NCBI GenBank assembly: GCA_011523655.1
Contig: WTGH01000067.1
Span: 24,768-88,767 of the forward strand
DNA: 64,000 nt
Reading direction: 5' to 3'
From: Rhodospirillaceae bacterium
GTDB lineage: Bacteria; Pseudomonadota; Alphaproteobacteria; Bin65
A program made the position numbers and the translations under genes. This document shows, piece after piece, positions 25,964-34,199 of the stretch; the stretch's first letter is position 1; the number at the start of each line of letters is the position of its first letter. The notes under the pieces are model-generated. The model saw only the letters and a list, made by a program, of their open reading frames with translations, was not told the DNA's origin and did no database searches.

Positions 25964-26299
25964 GTGCCCCGTTCCGTCCTGGCCTTGTCCTGCGCAATGC
26001 TCGTGCTGCTGCTTCCGGCAACGGCGCTCGCCGACGCCATCGACGGGCATTGGTGCCACGAGGACGGGCGCCGGATGACCATCGACGGGCCGGCCATCGT
26101 GACGCCCGGCGGCACGGCGATGACCGGCGACTATGACCGGCACGGTTTCGTCTACGTTATCCCACCGGGCGAGCCGGGCGCCGGCAAGCGGGTCACCATG
26201 CAACTGATCGACGAGTATACGGTGATCCTGCGCACCGGCCCCGACTCAGCGAAGAGCGTCGAGCAGGTCTGGAAACGCTGCGCGAAACCGATGGCGTAG
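25964..26299 (+). CDS. Small secreted protein of unknown function
   Basis: 111 residues from a GTG start. A clear signal peptide (basic MPRS, hydrophobic core, ATALADA cleavage region) precedes an ~88-residue soluble domain with two cysteines (HWCHEDGRR near the start and KRCAKP near the end) that could form a disulfide after export. I do not recognise a family. It is transcribed divergently from selA and converges on the MttB-like gene behind it, with an 11-base gap. Confidence 0.7.
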   Translation: MPRSVLALSCAMLVLLLPATALADAIDGHWCHEDGRRMTIDGPAIVTPGGTAMTGDYDRHGFVYVIPPGEPGAGKRVTMQLIDEYTVILRTGPDSAKSVEQVWKRCAKPMA

Positions 26300-26310
26300 C
26301 CGAGCCCGCT

Positions 26311-27888
26311 TCAGGCCGCCGCTTTCATGCTGCGGCGCGGCAGGACGATATTGAATCGCTCGCGGATCGCCGCGTCGACCGGCTCCGGGATGTGGTCCGG
26401 ATATACGGTTGCCAGAATGCGCCGCTTTTCGGCGAGCGCCTTCTCGACCAGGTCCGGCTTGCCTTGTTCGAGCCATTCCTTCGGGCTGCTGCGGTCGCCG
26501 ACCTCGGGATAGACATATTCGGACTGCATCAGCGACAGGGTCTGCGGATGGCCGAGATAATGGCCCGGCCCCTCGAGGCAGACGCTTCGGATCACCTCGA
26601 GCGACAGGGTCTCGTCGGTGACCTCGATGCCGCGGACGCAGCGCAGGCACTGGCCGATCATGTCGTTGTCGATCAGCAGGCTCTCGTGACAGAAGCTCAG
26701 CAGCGAGGCGTGCATACCGACACTCTCGTAGACCAGGTTGAGGCCGGATAGCCCCGCCATGACATTGGCGACGCCGCGCTCGTAGCCGGCCTGCATGTCC
26801 GGCGCCTTGCTGTCGGACATGGCGCAGGCCGATCCGCCGGGCAGGTCGTAGAAACGCGCCATCTGCCCGCAGGCGGCGGTGAGCAGCGCCTGTTCGCCCG
26901 AGCCGCCGGACATGGCGCCGGTGCGCAGGTCAGAGACGAAGGGCCAGGTCCCGAAAATCGCCGTGTGGCCCGGCTTCATCGCGTTGACATAGACCAGCCC
27001 GGCCAGGCATTCGGCGACCGCCTGGGTCACCGCACCGGCGAGCGCGGCCGGCGCCGTCGCCCCGGCCTGCCCGGCCGAGAGCAGCAGGACCGGCATCCCG
27101 CCCCGGATCACGGTCTCCATGACCCGGCAGGATTCGGTGGCGAATTTCAGCGGCGGGACGACGAAGCAGTTGCTGTTCGAAACGAATGGCCGCGCCCGCC
27201 AGGCCGCCTCCGACCCGGCGACCATGTGGAGCATGTCCAGCCCCATCTGCGTCCGCTCCGGCGAGGTGAAGGAGGTGCCGATATGCTTGGTCGTCCCGGC
27301 GACCGAAGCGTAGAGGGTGTTGACGTCGAGATCGGTCGGGTCCTCGGTGTCGCGCGTCGTGAGCGGCCGCTGGAAAAAGTGGATATTGTCCAGCACCTCG
27401 ACCATGCGGGCGGCGTCGAAGAGATCCTGCACCGTCGGATCGCGGTTCACGCGCGCCTCGACGTCGTAGACATGGACCGCCGCGCCCGCGGTGCCGTAGT
27501 GGACGCGGCTGCCCCCCGGGCGGATATCGTGCTTCGGATCCTGGCCGTGCAGGGTGATGTCCCGCGCCGCCTTCGCCAACATGTCCTCGACCAGCGCCGG
27601 CGGGAAACGCAGCCGTCCGTCGTCGCCCTGAACGGCGCCGGCCGACGTCATCATTTCGACGCCGCTCTCCGGCGCGTCGGCGAGGCCGATCTCCTCGAGG
27701 ATGTGCAGCGCCGCCCGGTGGATCCGTTCGACCTCGGCGTCGGTCAGCGCCTTGTAGCGCCCGCCTTCCAGGCCCGCCCGGACCGGCCGGATATCTTCCG
27801 CCAGCGGGGCGGCCCGCAGGGCCCGCCGGGCTTCCCGGCCGCCGGCCCGGCGCCCTGCCCGCTCTTTTGCGTTCCGATCGCGAGACAT
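26311..27888 (-). CDS. MttB-like (trimethylamine methyltransferase family) protein, non-pyrrolysine (copy 2)
   Basis: 525 residues from ATG 27888, without any in-frame amber codon. It is the most divergent of the three MttB-like proteins here: the barrel segment reads SAGQAGATAPAALAGAVTQA in place of the TLxGAMAPVT found in the other two, and it carries a Cys-rich C-terminal third (FCHESLL, GQCLRCVRG). The Arg-rich leader (KERAGRRAGGREARR) is again present. Last gene of the five-gene demethylation operon, 35 bases behind a DMGDH-type gene. Presumed corrinoid-dependent methyl transfer from a methylated amine; the substrate is unknown. Confidence 0.85.
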   Translation of the reverse strand: MSRDRNAKERAGRRAGGREARRALRAAPLAEDIRPVRAGLEGGRYKALTDAEVERIHRAALHILEEIGLADAPESGVEMMTSAGAVQGDDGRLRFPPALVEDMLAKAARDITLHGQDPKHDIRPGGSRVHYGTAGAAVHVYDVEARVNRDPTVQDLFDAARMVEVLDNIHFFQRPLTTRDTEDPTDLDVNTLYASVAGTTKHIGTSFTSPERTQMGLDMLHMVAGSEAAWRARPFVSNSNCFVVPPLKFATESCRVMETVIRGGMPVLLLSAGQAGATAPAALAGAVTQAVAECLAGLVYVNAMKPGHTAIFGTWPFVSDLRTGAMSGGSGEQALLTAACGQMARFYDLPGGSACAMSDSKAPDMQAGYERGVANVMAGLSGLNLVYESVGMHASLLSFCHESLLIDNDMIGQCLRCVRGIEVTDETLSLEVIRSVCLEGPGHYLGHPQTLSLMQSEYVYPEVGDRSSPKEWLEQGKPDLVEKALAEKRRILATVYPDHIPEPVDAAIRERFNIVLPRRSMKAAA

Positions 27889-27923
27889 GGTTTGCCTCCC
27901 CGCAGCCTGGCGGCCGGCGCCGC

Positions 27924-30386
27924 TCACATGCGCACCCGCTCCGCAGCCGGGTCGTACATCGGCTTGAGCGAAACATCGGCGGCGACGCGCGCGCCGGCAA
28001 TCTCGATTTCGTAGCCGGACGCGAGTTGCGCCTCGGCGCTTTCACCGTCCGGGCACGGCACATAGCCGAGGCCGACCGCGCCGCCCAGCGCGTGGCCGTA
28101 GTTCCCGGACGTCAGGTAGCCGACCATCTCGCCGTCGCGCACGATCGGCTCGTTATGGAACAGCAGAGGCTCCGGATCGCGCAGCCGGAATTGCAGCAGG
28201 CGCCGGGACAGGCCCTCGTCGCGTTTGCGCAGGACCGCGTCCCGGCCGAGAAAGTCCGGCTTGCGGGTGCGCACGGCGAAGCCGAGTCCGGCCTCCAGCA
28301 CGTGATCCTCGTCGGTGATGTCGTGGCCGAAATGGCGGAAGGCCTTTTCGATCCGGCAGCTGTCCATCATGTGCAGGCCGCACAGTTTCAGGCCGTGGGG
28401 CGCCCCCGCCTCTTCCAGCGTCTCGAAGACATGGGCGGCCATGTCCGTCGAAACGTAGAGCTCCCATCCGAGTTCGCCGACATAGGAGACCCGGTGGGCG
28501 CGGGCGAGGCCCATGCCGATCTCGATCTCGCGCACCGTGCCGAACGGAAAGGCCTCGTTCGACAGGTCGGCCGGCGAACAGGCGTTCAGCACGGCGCGCG
28601 CTTTCGGCCCCATCACGCACAATACCGCCTCGCCCGCCGTGACATCGGTGACGACGATATGGGCGCCCTCCGGCGTGTGGCGGCGCAGCCAGGCGAGGTC
28701 GCGCTGTAAGGTCGCCGCCGGCGTGACGACCAGGAAAGCCGTATCGGACAGGCGCGCGACCGTCAGGTCCGCCTCGATCCCGCCGCGGTTGTTGAGCCAC
28801 TGGGTGTAGACCAGCCGCCCCGGTTCCACCGCAACATCGTTAGCGCAAATCCTGTTGAGCACCGCTTCGGCGTCCCGGCCCTCGACCCGCAGCTTGCCGA
28901 AGGACGTCATGTCGAACAGGCCGACGCCCTCGCGGACCGCCATATGCTCGGCGCGGGAATGGTCGAACCAGTTCTGGCGCTGCCAGCTGTAGCGGTATTC
29001 CGGCGTGACGCCGTCCGGGGCGAACCAGTTGGCGCGCTCCCAGCCGGCGGTTTCTCCGAAGCAGGCGCCGCGCGCCTTCAGATGCCCGTGAATCGGCGAG
29101 CGGCGGACGCCGCGGGCGCTGGCCGGCTGGCGGTAGGGGAAATGGTCGGCATAGAGCAGGCCGAGGGTTTCGCTCACCCGGCGTTTCAGATAGTGGCGGT
29201 TTTTCTGGAACGGCTGGACCCGCCGGATATCGACTTCCCACAGATCGAACGGCGCTTCGCCGTCGGCGATCCACTGGGCCAGCGCCATCCCGGCGCCGCC
29301 GGACGAGACGATGCCGATGGAGTTGTAGCCGGCGGCGACCCAGTAGCCGCGCAACTTCGGCGCCTCGCCCAGATAGTAGCGGTCGTCCGGCGTGAAGCTC
29401 TCGGGACCGTTGAAGAAGGTGTGGATGCCGGCCTCGCCGAGCAGCGGCATGCGCGCGACCGCCTGCGCCAGGATCGGCTCGAAATGGTCGAAATCCTCGG
29501 GCAGCTGGTCGAAGCAGAAGTCCTCCGGGATGCCGTCCATGCCCCAGGGCTTGGCGACCGGCTCGAAGGCGCCGAGCAGCATCTTGCCGGCGTCTTCCTT
29601 GTAATAGGCGCATTCGTCCGGCACGCGCAGCACCGGCAGGGCACCGAGGTCCGGGATCGGCTCGGTCACGATGTAGAAATGCTCGCAGGCGTGGAGCGGG
29701 ACCGTCACGCCGCTCATCGCACCCAGTTCGCGCGCCCACATGCCGGCGCAGTTGATCACGATGTCGGCGGCGATCTCGCCCCGTTCCGAATCGTTTTCAC
29801 CGTCGCGCTGCCACGACACGCCGGTGACACGGCCGTTCGCCTGCGAAACGCCGGTGACCTTTACCCCTTCGGCCAGCAGGGCGCCGTTCTGCCGGGCGCC
29901 TTTGGCGAGTGCGAGCGCAATGTTCGCCGGGTCGCACTGGCCGTCGAGCGGCAGGTGAACGGCGCCGGTCATGTCCGACACGTTCAGATGGGGATAGAGC
30001 GCCCTGGTTTCCGAAGGCGTGATTTCCATCACGTCGACATCGAAGGCGCGCGCCAGCGAAGCCTGGCGGTAGATTTCCTCCCTGCGCTCGTCGGTCAGCG
30101 CCACGGTGATCGACCCGTTCTGGCGCATCCCGGTCGCGATGCCGGTCTCTTCTTCGAGCCGGACGTAGAGATCGGCCGAATATTTCGCCAGCCGCGTCAG
30201 ATTAAGGCTGGCCCGAAGCTGGCCGATCAGGCCGGCGGCGTGCCAGGTCGTGCCGCAGGTCAGCTGCCTGCGCTCCAGCAGGACCACGTCTTTCCAGCCC
30301 AGCTTTGCAAGATGGTAGGCGACCGAACAGCCGGAAACGCCGCCGCCAATGATGACGGCCCGGGCCTGCCGCGGCAGCGCCGCCAT
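27924..30386 (-). CDS. DMGDH/sarcosine dehydrogenase-type FAD oxidoreductase with GcvT domain (copy 2)
   Basis: 820 residues. FAD loop VIIGGGVSGCS near 11-21 and TTWHAAGL, with His49 as the predicted covalent flavin site. The FAO_M-type middle segment and a C-terminal GcvT folate domain (SYVGELGWELYV, CRIEKAFRHFG, LTSGNYGHALGG) complete the usual architecture. Oxidative N-demethylation with transfer of the one-carbon unit to tetrahydrofolate is the family role. Only 3 bases separate it from the preceding paralogue, so they are co-translated, yet the two sequences are clearly diverged, suggesting successive demethylation of different amines instead of recent duplication. Confidence 0.88.
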   Translation of the reverse strand: MAALPRQARAVIIGGGVSGCSVAYHLAKLGWKDVVLLERRQLTCGTTWHAAGLIGQLRASLNLTRLAKYSADLYVRLEEETGIATGMRQNGSITVALTDERREEIYRQASLARAFDVDVMEITPSETRALYPHLNVSDMTGAVHLPLDGQCDPANIALALAKGARQNGALLAEGVKVTGVSQANGRVTGVSWQRDGENDSERGEIAADIVINCAGMWARELGAMSGVTVPLHACEHFYIVTEPIPDLGALPVLRVPDECAYYKEDAGKMLLGAFEPVAKPWGMDGIPEDFCFDQLPEDFDHFEPILAQAVARMPLLGEAGIHTFFNGPESFTPDDRYYLGEAPKLRGYWVAAGYNSIGIVSSGGAGMALAQWIADGEAPFDLWEVDIRRVQPFQKNRHYLKRRVSETLGLLYADHFPYRQPASARGVRRSPIHGHLKARGACFGETAGWERANWFAPDGVTPEYRYSWQRQNWFDHSRAEHMAVREGVGLFDMTSFGKLRVEGRDAEAVLNRICANDVAVEPGRLVYTQWLNNRGGIEADLTVARLSDTAFLVVTPAATLQRDLAWLRRHTPEGAHIVVTDVTAGEAVLCVMGPKARAVLNACSPADLSNEAFPFGTVREIEIGMGLARAHRVSYVGELGWELYVSTDMAAHVFETLEEAGAPHGLKLCGLHMMDSCRIEKAFRHFGHDITDEDHVLEAGLGFAVRTRKPDFLGRDAVLRKRDEGLSRRLLQFRLRDPEPLLFHNEPIVRDGEMVGYLTSGNYGHALGGAVGLGYVPCPDGESAEAQLASGYEIEIAGARVAADVSLKPMYDPAAERVRM

Positions 30387-30389
30387 CGC

Positions 30390-32837
30390 CTAGGCCCTCA
30401 TCCGGGCGTTGTCCGGATCGTAGAGCGGCCGGTCGGCCTGCACTTCGGCGCGGCGGCGTTCGCCGAAAATCTCGACGTCCAGTTCCGTGCCCTCGACCGC
30501 CAGATCGGCGCGCGCCATACCGAGCGCGATCGACTTGCCGACGCGGTGGCCCCAGCCGCCGGAGGTGGTCTCACCGACCTTCTCGTCGCCGTGCCACAGG
30601 GTCGACATGTAGGGAGCGTCGCAGGCGCCGGCATCGACCACCAGCGTGACGAAGCGCTTGGCCGGGCCGGCCTGGCGTTCGATCTCCATGGCCGGCTTGC
30701 CGACAAAGCTTTCCTTGCTCCAGCGCACGAAACGGTCGAGCCCGCCTTCAAGGACGGTGTAGTCGGTCGACAGGTCGCCCTTCCAGGCCCGGTAGCCCTT
30801 TTCCAGCCGCAGGCTGTTCAGCGCGTACATGCCGAACGGTTTCAGGCCGTGCGGCCGGCCGGCTTCCATGACTGCGTCGAATACCGGCCCGGAATCCTCT
30901 GTTTTCGTGTGAACTTCCCAACCCAGTTCGCCGGCGTAGGACACGCGCAACAGCAGGACCGGCCGGCCAACGATTTCGGTGAACTGCCAGGTCAGCCAGG
31001 GCAGGCCCAGATCGGCGTTGCACAGGCCGGACAGGATGTCCCTCGTTTTCGGACCGGTCAGGATCTGGCAATCGTAATCCTCGGTCCGGTTCTCGATGGA
31101 AATGTCCGAGCCCCCGGGCAGGTGCTTTTTCAGCCATTCCAGGTCGTGCCATTCCGCGGCCGCTGCGGTAATCAGGAGCACCCTGTCTTCAGCCCGCCGC
31201 ACCAGCGACATCTCGGTGACGATGCGGCCCCGGTCGTCCGGGAAATAGCCGAGCCCGATCCGCCCGACCGACGGCATTCGTCCGGCGATCAGCCCGTCGA
31301 GCCATGCCACCGCGTCCGCGCCGGTTACGAGATAGCGGGAGAAGCCGCACAGGTTGAGAATGCCGGCGGCATCGCGCACCGCCTCGCATTCCTCGCGGAT
31401 GCGCGGGAACCAGGGGCCGTCGCGCTCCCAGGTCTGCGTCGCCTCTTCCGAAATGTCGTCGCCCGGCTGCGCGAACCAGTTGGCCCGCTCCCAGCCGCCG
31501 TAGGCGCCGAACCGGGCGCCAAACGCTTTCAGCCGTTCGTGGATCGGCGACAGGCGCTTGTCGCGGCCGGCCGGCCATTCGTGCTGCGGGAAATGCATGG
31601 CATATTCGTGGCCGTAGACCTCCATGCCCTTCTTGTTGGTGTGGTCCTGGTCGGCAAAGCTCGTGAAGCGGCGCGGGTCGCAACTCCACATGTCCCATTC
31701 CGTGCCGCCGTCGGCGACCCATTCGGCGAGCACCTTGCCAGCGCCGCCGGCCTGGGCGATGCCGAAGGTGAAGACGCAGGCCTCATAGGCGTTGGGCACG
31801 CCGGGCATCGGTCCGATCAGCGGGTTGCCGTCCGGCGTGTAGGGGATCGGCCCGTTGATCACCTTGTTGACGCCGGCGGAGCCGAGGATCGGGACCCGTT
31901 CCATGGCGTCCTCGATATACCATTCGAGCCGGTCGAGATCGTCCGGGTAGAGCTGGAAGGAGAAATCCTCCGGCATCGGGTCGTCCGGCGTCGTCCAGTG
32001 GGCCCGGCAGTTGCGCTCGTAGGGGCCGAGATTGAGGCCGAACTTCTCCTGGCGCAGATAGTAGGAACTGTCGACGTCGCGCAGCAGCGGCAGTTTGCAG
32101 CCCTGTTCGGTGCTCCAGGCCTCGAGTTCGGGAATCGGATCCGTCAGCATATACTGGTGGGACATGCTGACCATCGGCACGAATCGGCCGAACATCGCGC
32201 CGATCTCCTGCGCCCGATAGCCGGCGGCGTTGACGACGAATTCGCAGCGGATCTCGCCCTGGGGCGTCTCGACGATCCACTCGCCGCCGTCGCGGCGCAC
32301 CCCCGTGGCCGGGCAGAAGCGGAGGATCCTTGCGCCGAGGTCGCGCGCGCCCTTGGCCAGCGCCTGGGTCAGCTGGGCCGGATCGATATCGCCGTCATAG
32401 GGATCGTACAGGCCGCCGGCCAGATCGTGGGTTTCCAGAAACGGATAGCGGTCTTTCAGATCGCTTACCGAGACCATGGAAACATCCATACCCTGGTAGC
32501 GGCCCATGCCGACGACCCGCTCGAACTCCATCATCCGGTTGCGCGAATGGGCCAGGCGCAGCGAGCCGGTGACGTGGTAGTTCATCGGATAGTCGACGCG
32601 CGCGCCCAGGTCGCGATACAGCTCCGTCGAATAGCGCTGCATGTTCATGACCGACCAGCTTGCCGAAAAGGTCGGCACGTTGCCGGCAGCGTGCCAGGTC
32701 GAGCCCGAGGTCAGCTCGTTCTTTTCCAGCAGGACGCAGTCGGTCCAGCCCTTGAGCGCCAGGTGATAGAGGCTGGAGGCGCCGACGGCGCCGCCGCCGA
32801 TAACGACGACACGGGCGGTCGTTGGCAGATCGGCCAT
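30390..32837 (-). CDS. DMGDH/sarcosine dehydrogenase-type FAD oxidoreductase with GcvT domain (copy 3)
   Basis: 815 residues with VVIGGGAVGAS near 11-21, STWHAAGN with predicted covalent-FAD His49, and a C-terminal GcvT domain (SYAGELGWEVHT, LRLEKGYRAWKGDL, TTSGGWGHRVG). Same predicted chemistry as copies 1 and 2. It lies 18 bases behind the DAO-type oxidase and 3 bases ahead of copy 2 in the - strand operon. Confidence 0.88.
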   Translation of the reverse strand: MADLPTTARVVVIGGGAVGASSLYHLALKGWTDCVLLEKNELTSGSTWHAAGNVPTFSASWSVMNMQRYSTELYRDLGARVDYPMNYHVTGSLRLAHSRNRMMEFERVVGMGRYQGMDVSMVSVSDLKDRYPFLETHDLAGGLYDPYDGDIDPAQLTQALAKGARDLGARILRFCPATGVRRDGGEWIVETPQGEIRCEFVVNAAGYRAQEIGAMFGRFVPMVSMSHQYMLTDPIPELEAWSTEQGCKLPLLRDVDSSYYLRQEKFGLNLGPYERNCRAHWTTPDDPMPEDFSFQLYPDDLDRLEWYIEDAMERVPILGSAGVNKVINGPIPYTPDGNPLIGPMPGVPNAYEACVFTFGIAQAGGAGKVLAEWVADGGTEWDMWSCDPRRFTSFADQDHTNKKGMEVYGHEYAMHFPQHEWPAGRDKRLSPIHERLKAFGARFGAYGGWERANWFAQPGDDISEEATQTWERDGPWFPRIREECEAVRDAAGILNLCGFSRYLVTGADAVAWLDGLIAGRMPSVGRIGLGYFPDDRGRIVTEMSLVRRAEDRVLLITAAAAEWHDLEWLKKHLPGGSDISIENRTEDYDCQILTGPKTRDILSGLCNADLGLPWLTWQFTEIVGRPVLLLRVSYAGELGWEVHTKTEDSGPVFDAVMEAGRPHGLKPFGMYALNSLRLEKGYRAWKGDLSTDYTVLEGGLDRFVRWSKESFVGKPAMEIERQAGPAKRFVTLVVDAGACDAPYMSTLWHGDEKVGETTSGGWGHRVGKSIALGMARADLAVEGTELDVEIFGERRRAEVQADRPLYDPDNARMRA

Positions 32838-32855
32838 AGTCGCGTTCCCTCGTCC

Positions 32856-34160
32856 CTATCCCAACACCGAGAAGCTGCTCTCGGGATTGATCTCGCGTCT
32901 GCGGGAGAAGAATCCCACATCCAGCGCCCGCCCGATATAGGGCAGGGTGAATTGCAGCGGGCTGGTATCGTGATCGTTACCGGCTTCGCAATAGTCGATC
33001 AGCGCGGCCATCATCTTGCCGGCGATTGCCGCATTCTTGAACTGGTTCCCGCTCGATCCGCACGCCATGTAGAAACCCGGCAGCGCGGACTTGTCGTAGA
33101 TCGGAATCCAGTCGTCCGACACGTCGTACAGGTCGACGACGCCCTTCATGCGGCTGGGTATGCCAAGCGTCGGCAGCCGCTGGGCGTAGCGGTAGGCCTG
33201 GTGCGTCCACTGGTCGGTGAAATTCGTGTCGTAGTCGTCGGGATCGACCCAGTCGCGCGGATCGCATTCCGGATCCTCGCTGCCGATCAGGATGTTGTTG
33301 CCGTGCTCGGGCCGCGAGTAGACGCTGATGTCGCTGTCGGACATGACGAAGCCGTCAGCCTCGAAATCCATGCCTTCCGGCGCCGGAATATGGACCACTT
33401 CCTGTTTCAGCGCCCGGGTGCTGATCGTCATGTCGCCGGTGACGCCCGCCATCTCGTTGAGCTTGTAGGACGCCGGTCCGCCGACATTGACCACAACCGG
33501 CGCGCGGATTTCCGCGCCGTCCGCCAGCCGGACGCCCGCCACGCGGCCGCCCTGCTGCAGGATTTCCGTCACGCGCGCATTGAACCGGAAGCCTGCGCCC
33601 TTCGCTTCCGCCGCCCGGCGCAGGTTATGCGACGCGAGCTGGGGATCGGTGATGTAGCCGGCGGTCGGCCAGAAGACCGCCGCCTTGACCGCGCCGCCGG
33701 TCGGTTCGCCGAAGCCGGCGTCGTCCATGCGCTTGGCCGGCGCATGGCAGGAAAGGTCGAATTGCGGCAGCCGGCGCAAAATGGCCTCGGCGTCCCAATC
33801 TTCATACGGAATATCAAGTTCGCCGCAGTATTTCTTGTGTTTACGAAGAAAATCGTTCGCCTCGACTGCCATGACCAGTGCGCCGCACTGGACGAAACGC
33901 GCCAGGCCGGCCTCGTCGGCGACTTCGAGATAGTCGGCCCAGTCGCGCCAGTAGAAATAGCCTTCGTAGGCGAAGGCGGTGCCGTCCAGCGTCGAATAAT
34001 GCACCCGGATGATGGCGCAGGAGCCGGCGGTCGAGCCCATGCCGGCGTCGCCGTTGGCGTCCACCGACACCACCCGGTACCCGGCCTTGGCGAGTTCGAA
34101 AGAGGTAGCGGCTCCGATGATTCCGGCGCCGATAACGATAACGTCTGCTGTATCGGCCAC
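32856..34160 (-). CDS. DAO-family FAD-dependent oxidoreductase (sarcosine oxidase beta/DadA-like)
   Basis: 434 residues with an N-terminal FAD-binding loop VIVIGAGIIGAATSFEL (about 8-24) and the DAO-family C-terminal segment GFYMACGSSGNQFKNA. There is no GcvT domain, so this is a simple amine oxidase/dehydrogenase of the sarcosine oxidase or D-amino acid dehydrogenase kind. It lacks the STWHAAG covalent-flavin motif; the equivalent region reads GSTAGSCAI. Position between MttB-like and DMGDH-like genes points to oxidation of a secondary or tertiary amine in the same pathway. Confidence 0.82.
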   Translation of the reverse strand: MADTADVIVIGAGIIGAATSFELAKAGYRVVSVDANGDAGMGSTAGSCAIIRVHYSTLDGTAFAYEGYFYWRDWADYLEVADEAGLARFVQCGALVMAVEANDFLRKHKKYCGELDIPYEDWDAEAILRRLPQFDLSCHAPAKRMDDAGFGEPTGGAVKAAVFWPTAGYITDPQLASHNLRRAAEAKGAGFRFNARVTEILQQGGRVAGVRLADGAEIRAPVVVNVGGPASYKLNEMAGVTGDMTISTRALKQEVVHIPAPEGMDFEADGFVMSDSDISVYSRPEHGNNILIGSEDPECDPRDWVDPDDYDTNFTDQWTHQAYRYAQRLPTLGIPSRMKGVVDLYDVSDDWIPIYDKSALPGFYMACGSSGNQFKNAAIAGKMMAALIDYCEAGNDHDTSPLQFTLPYIGRALDVGFFSRRREINPESSFSVLG

Positions 34161-34199
34161 GTCTCTGTCTCTCCTTCGCTTCCGGCGCTCGGCGCCAGG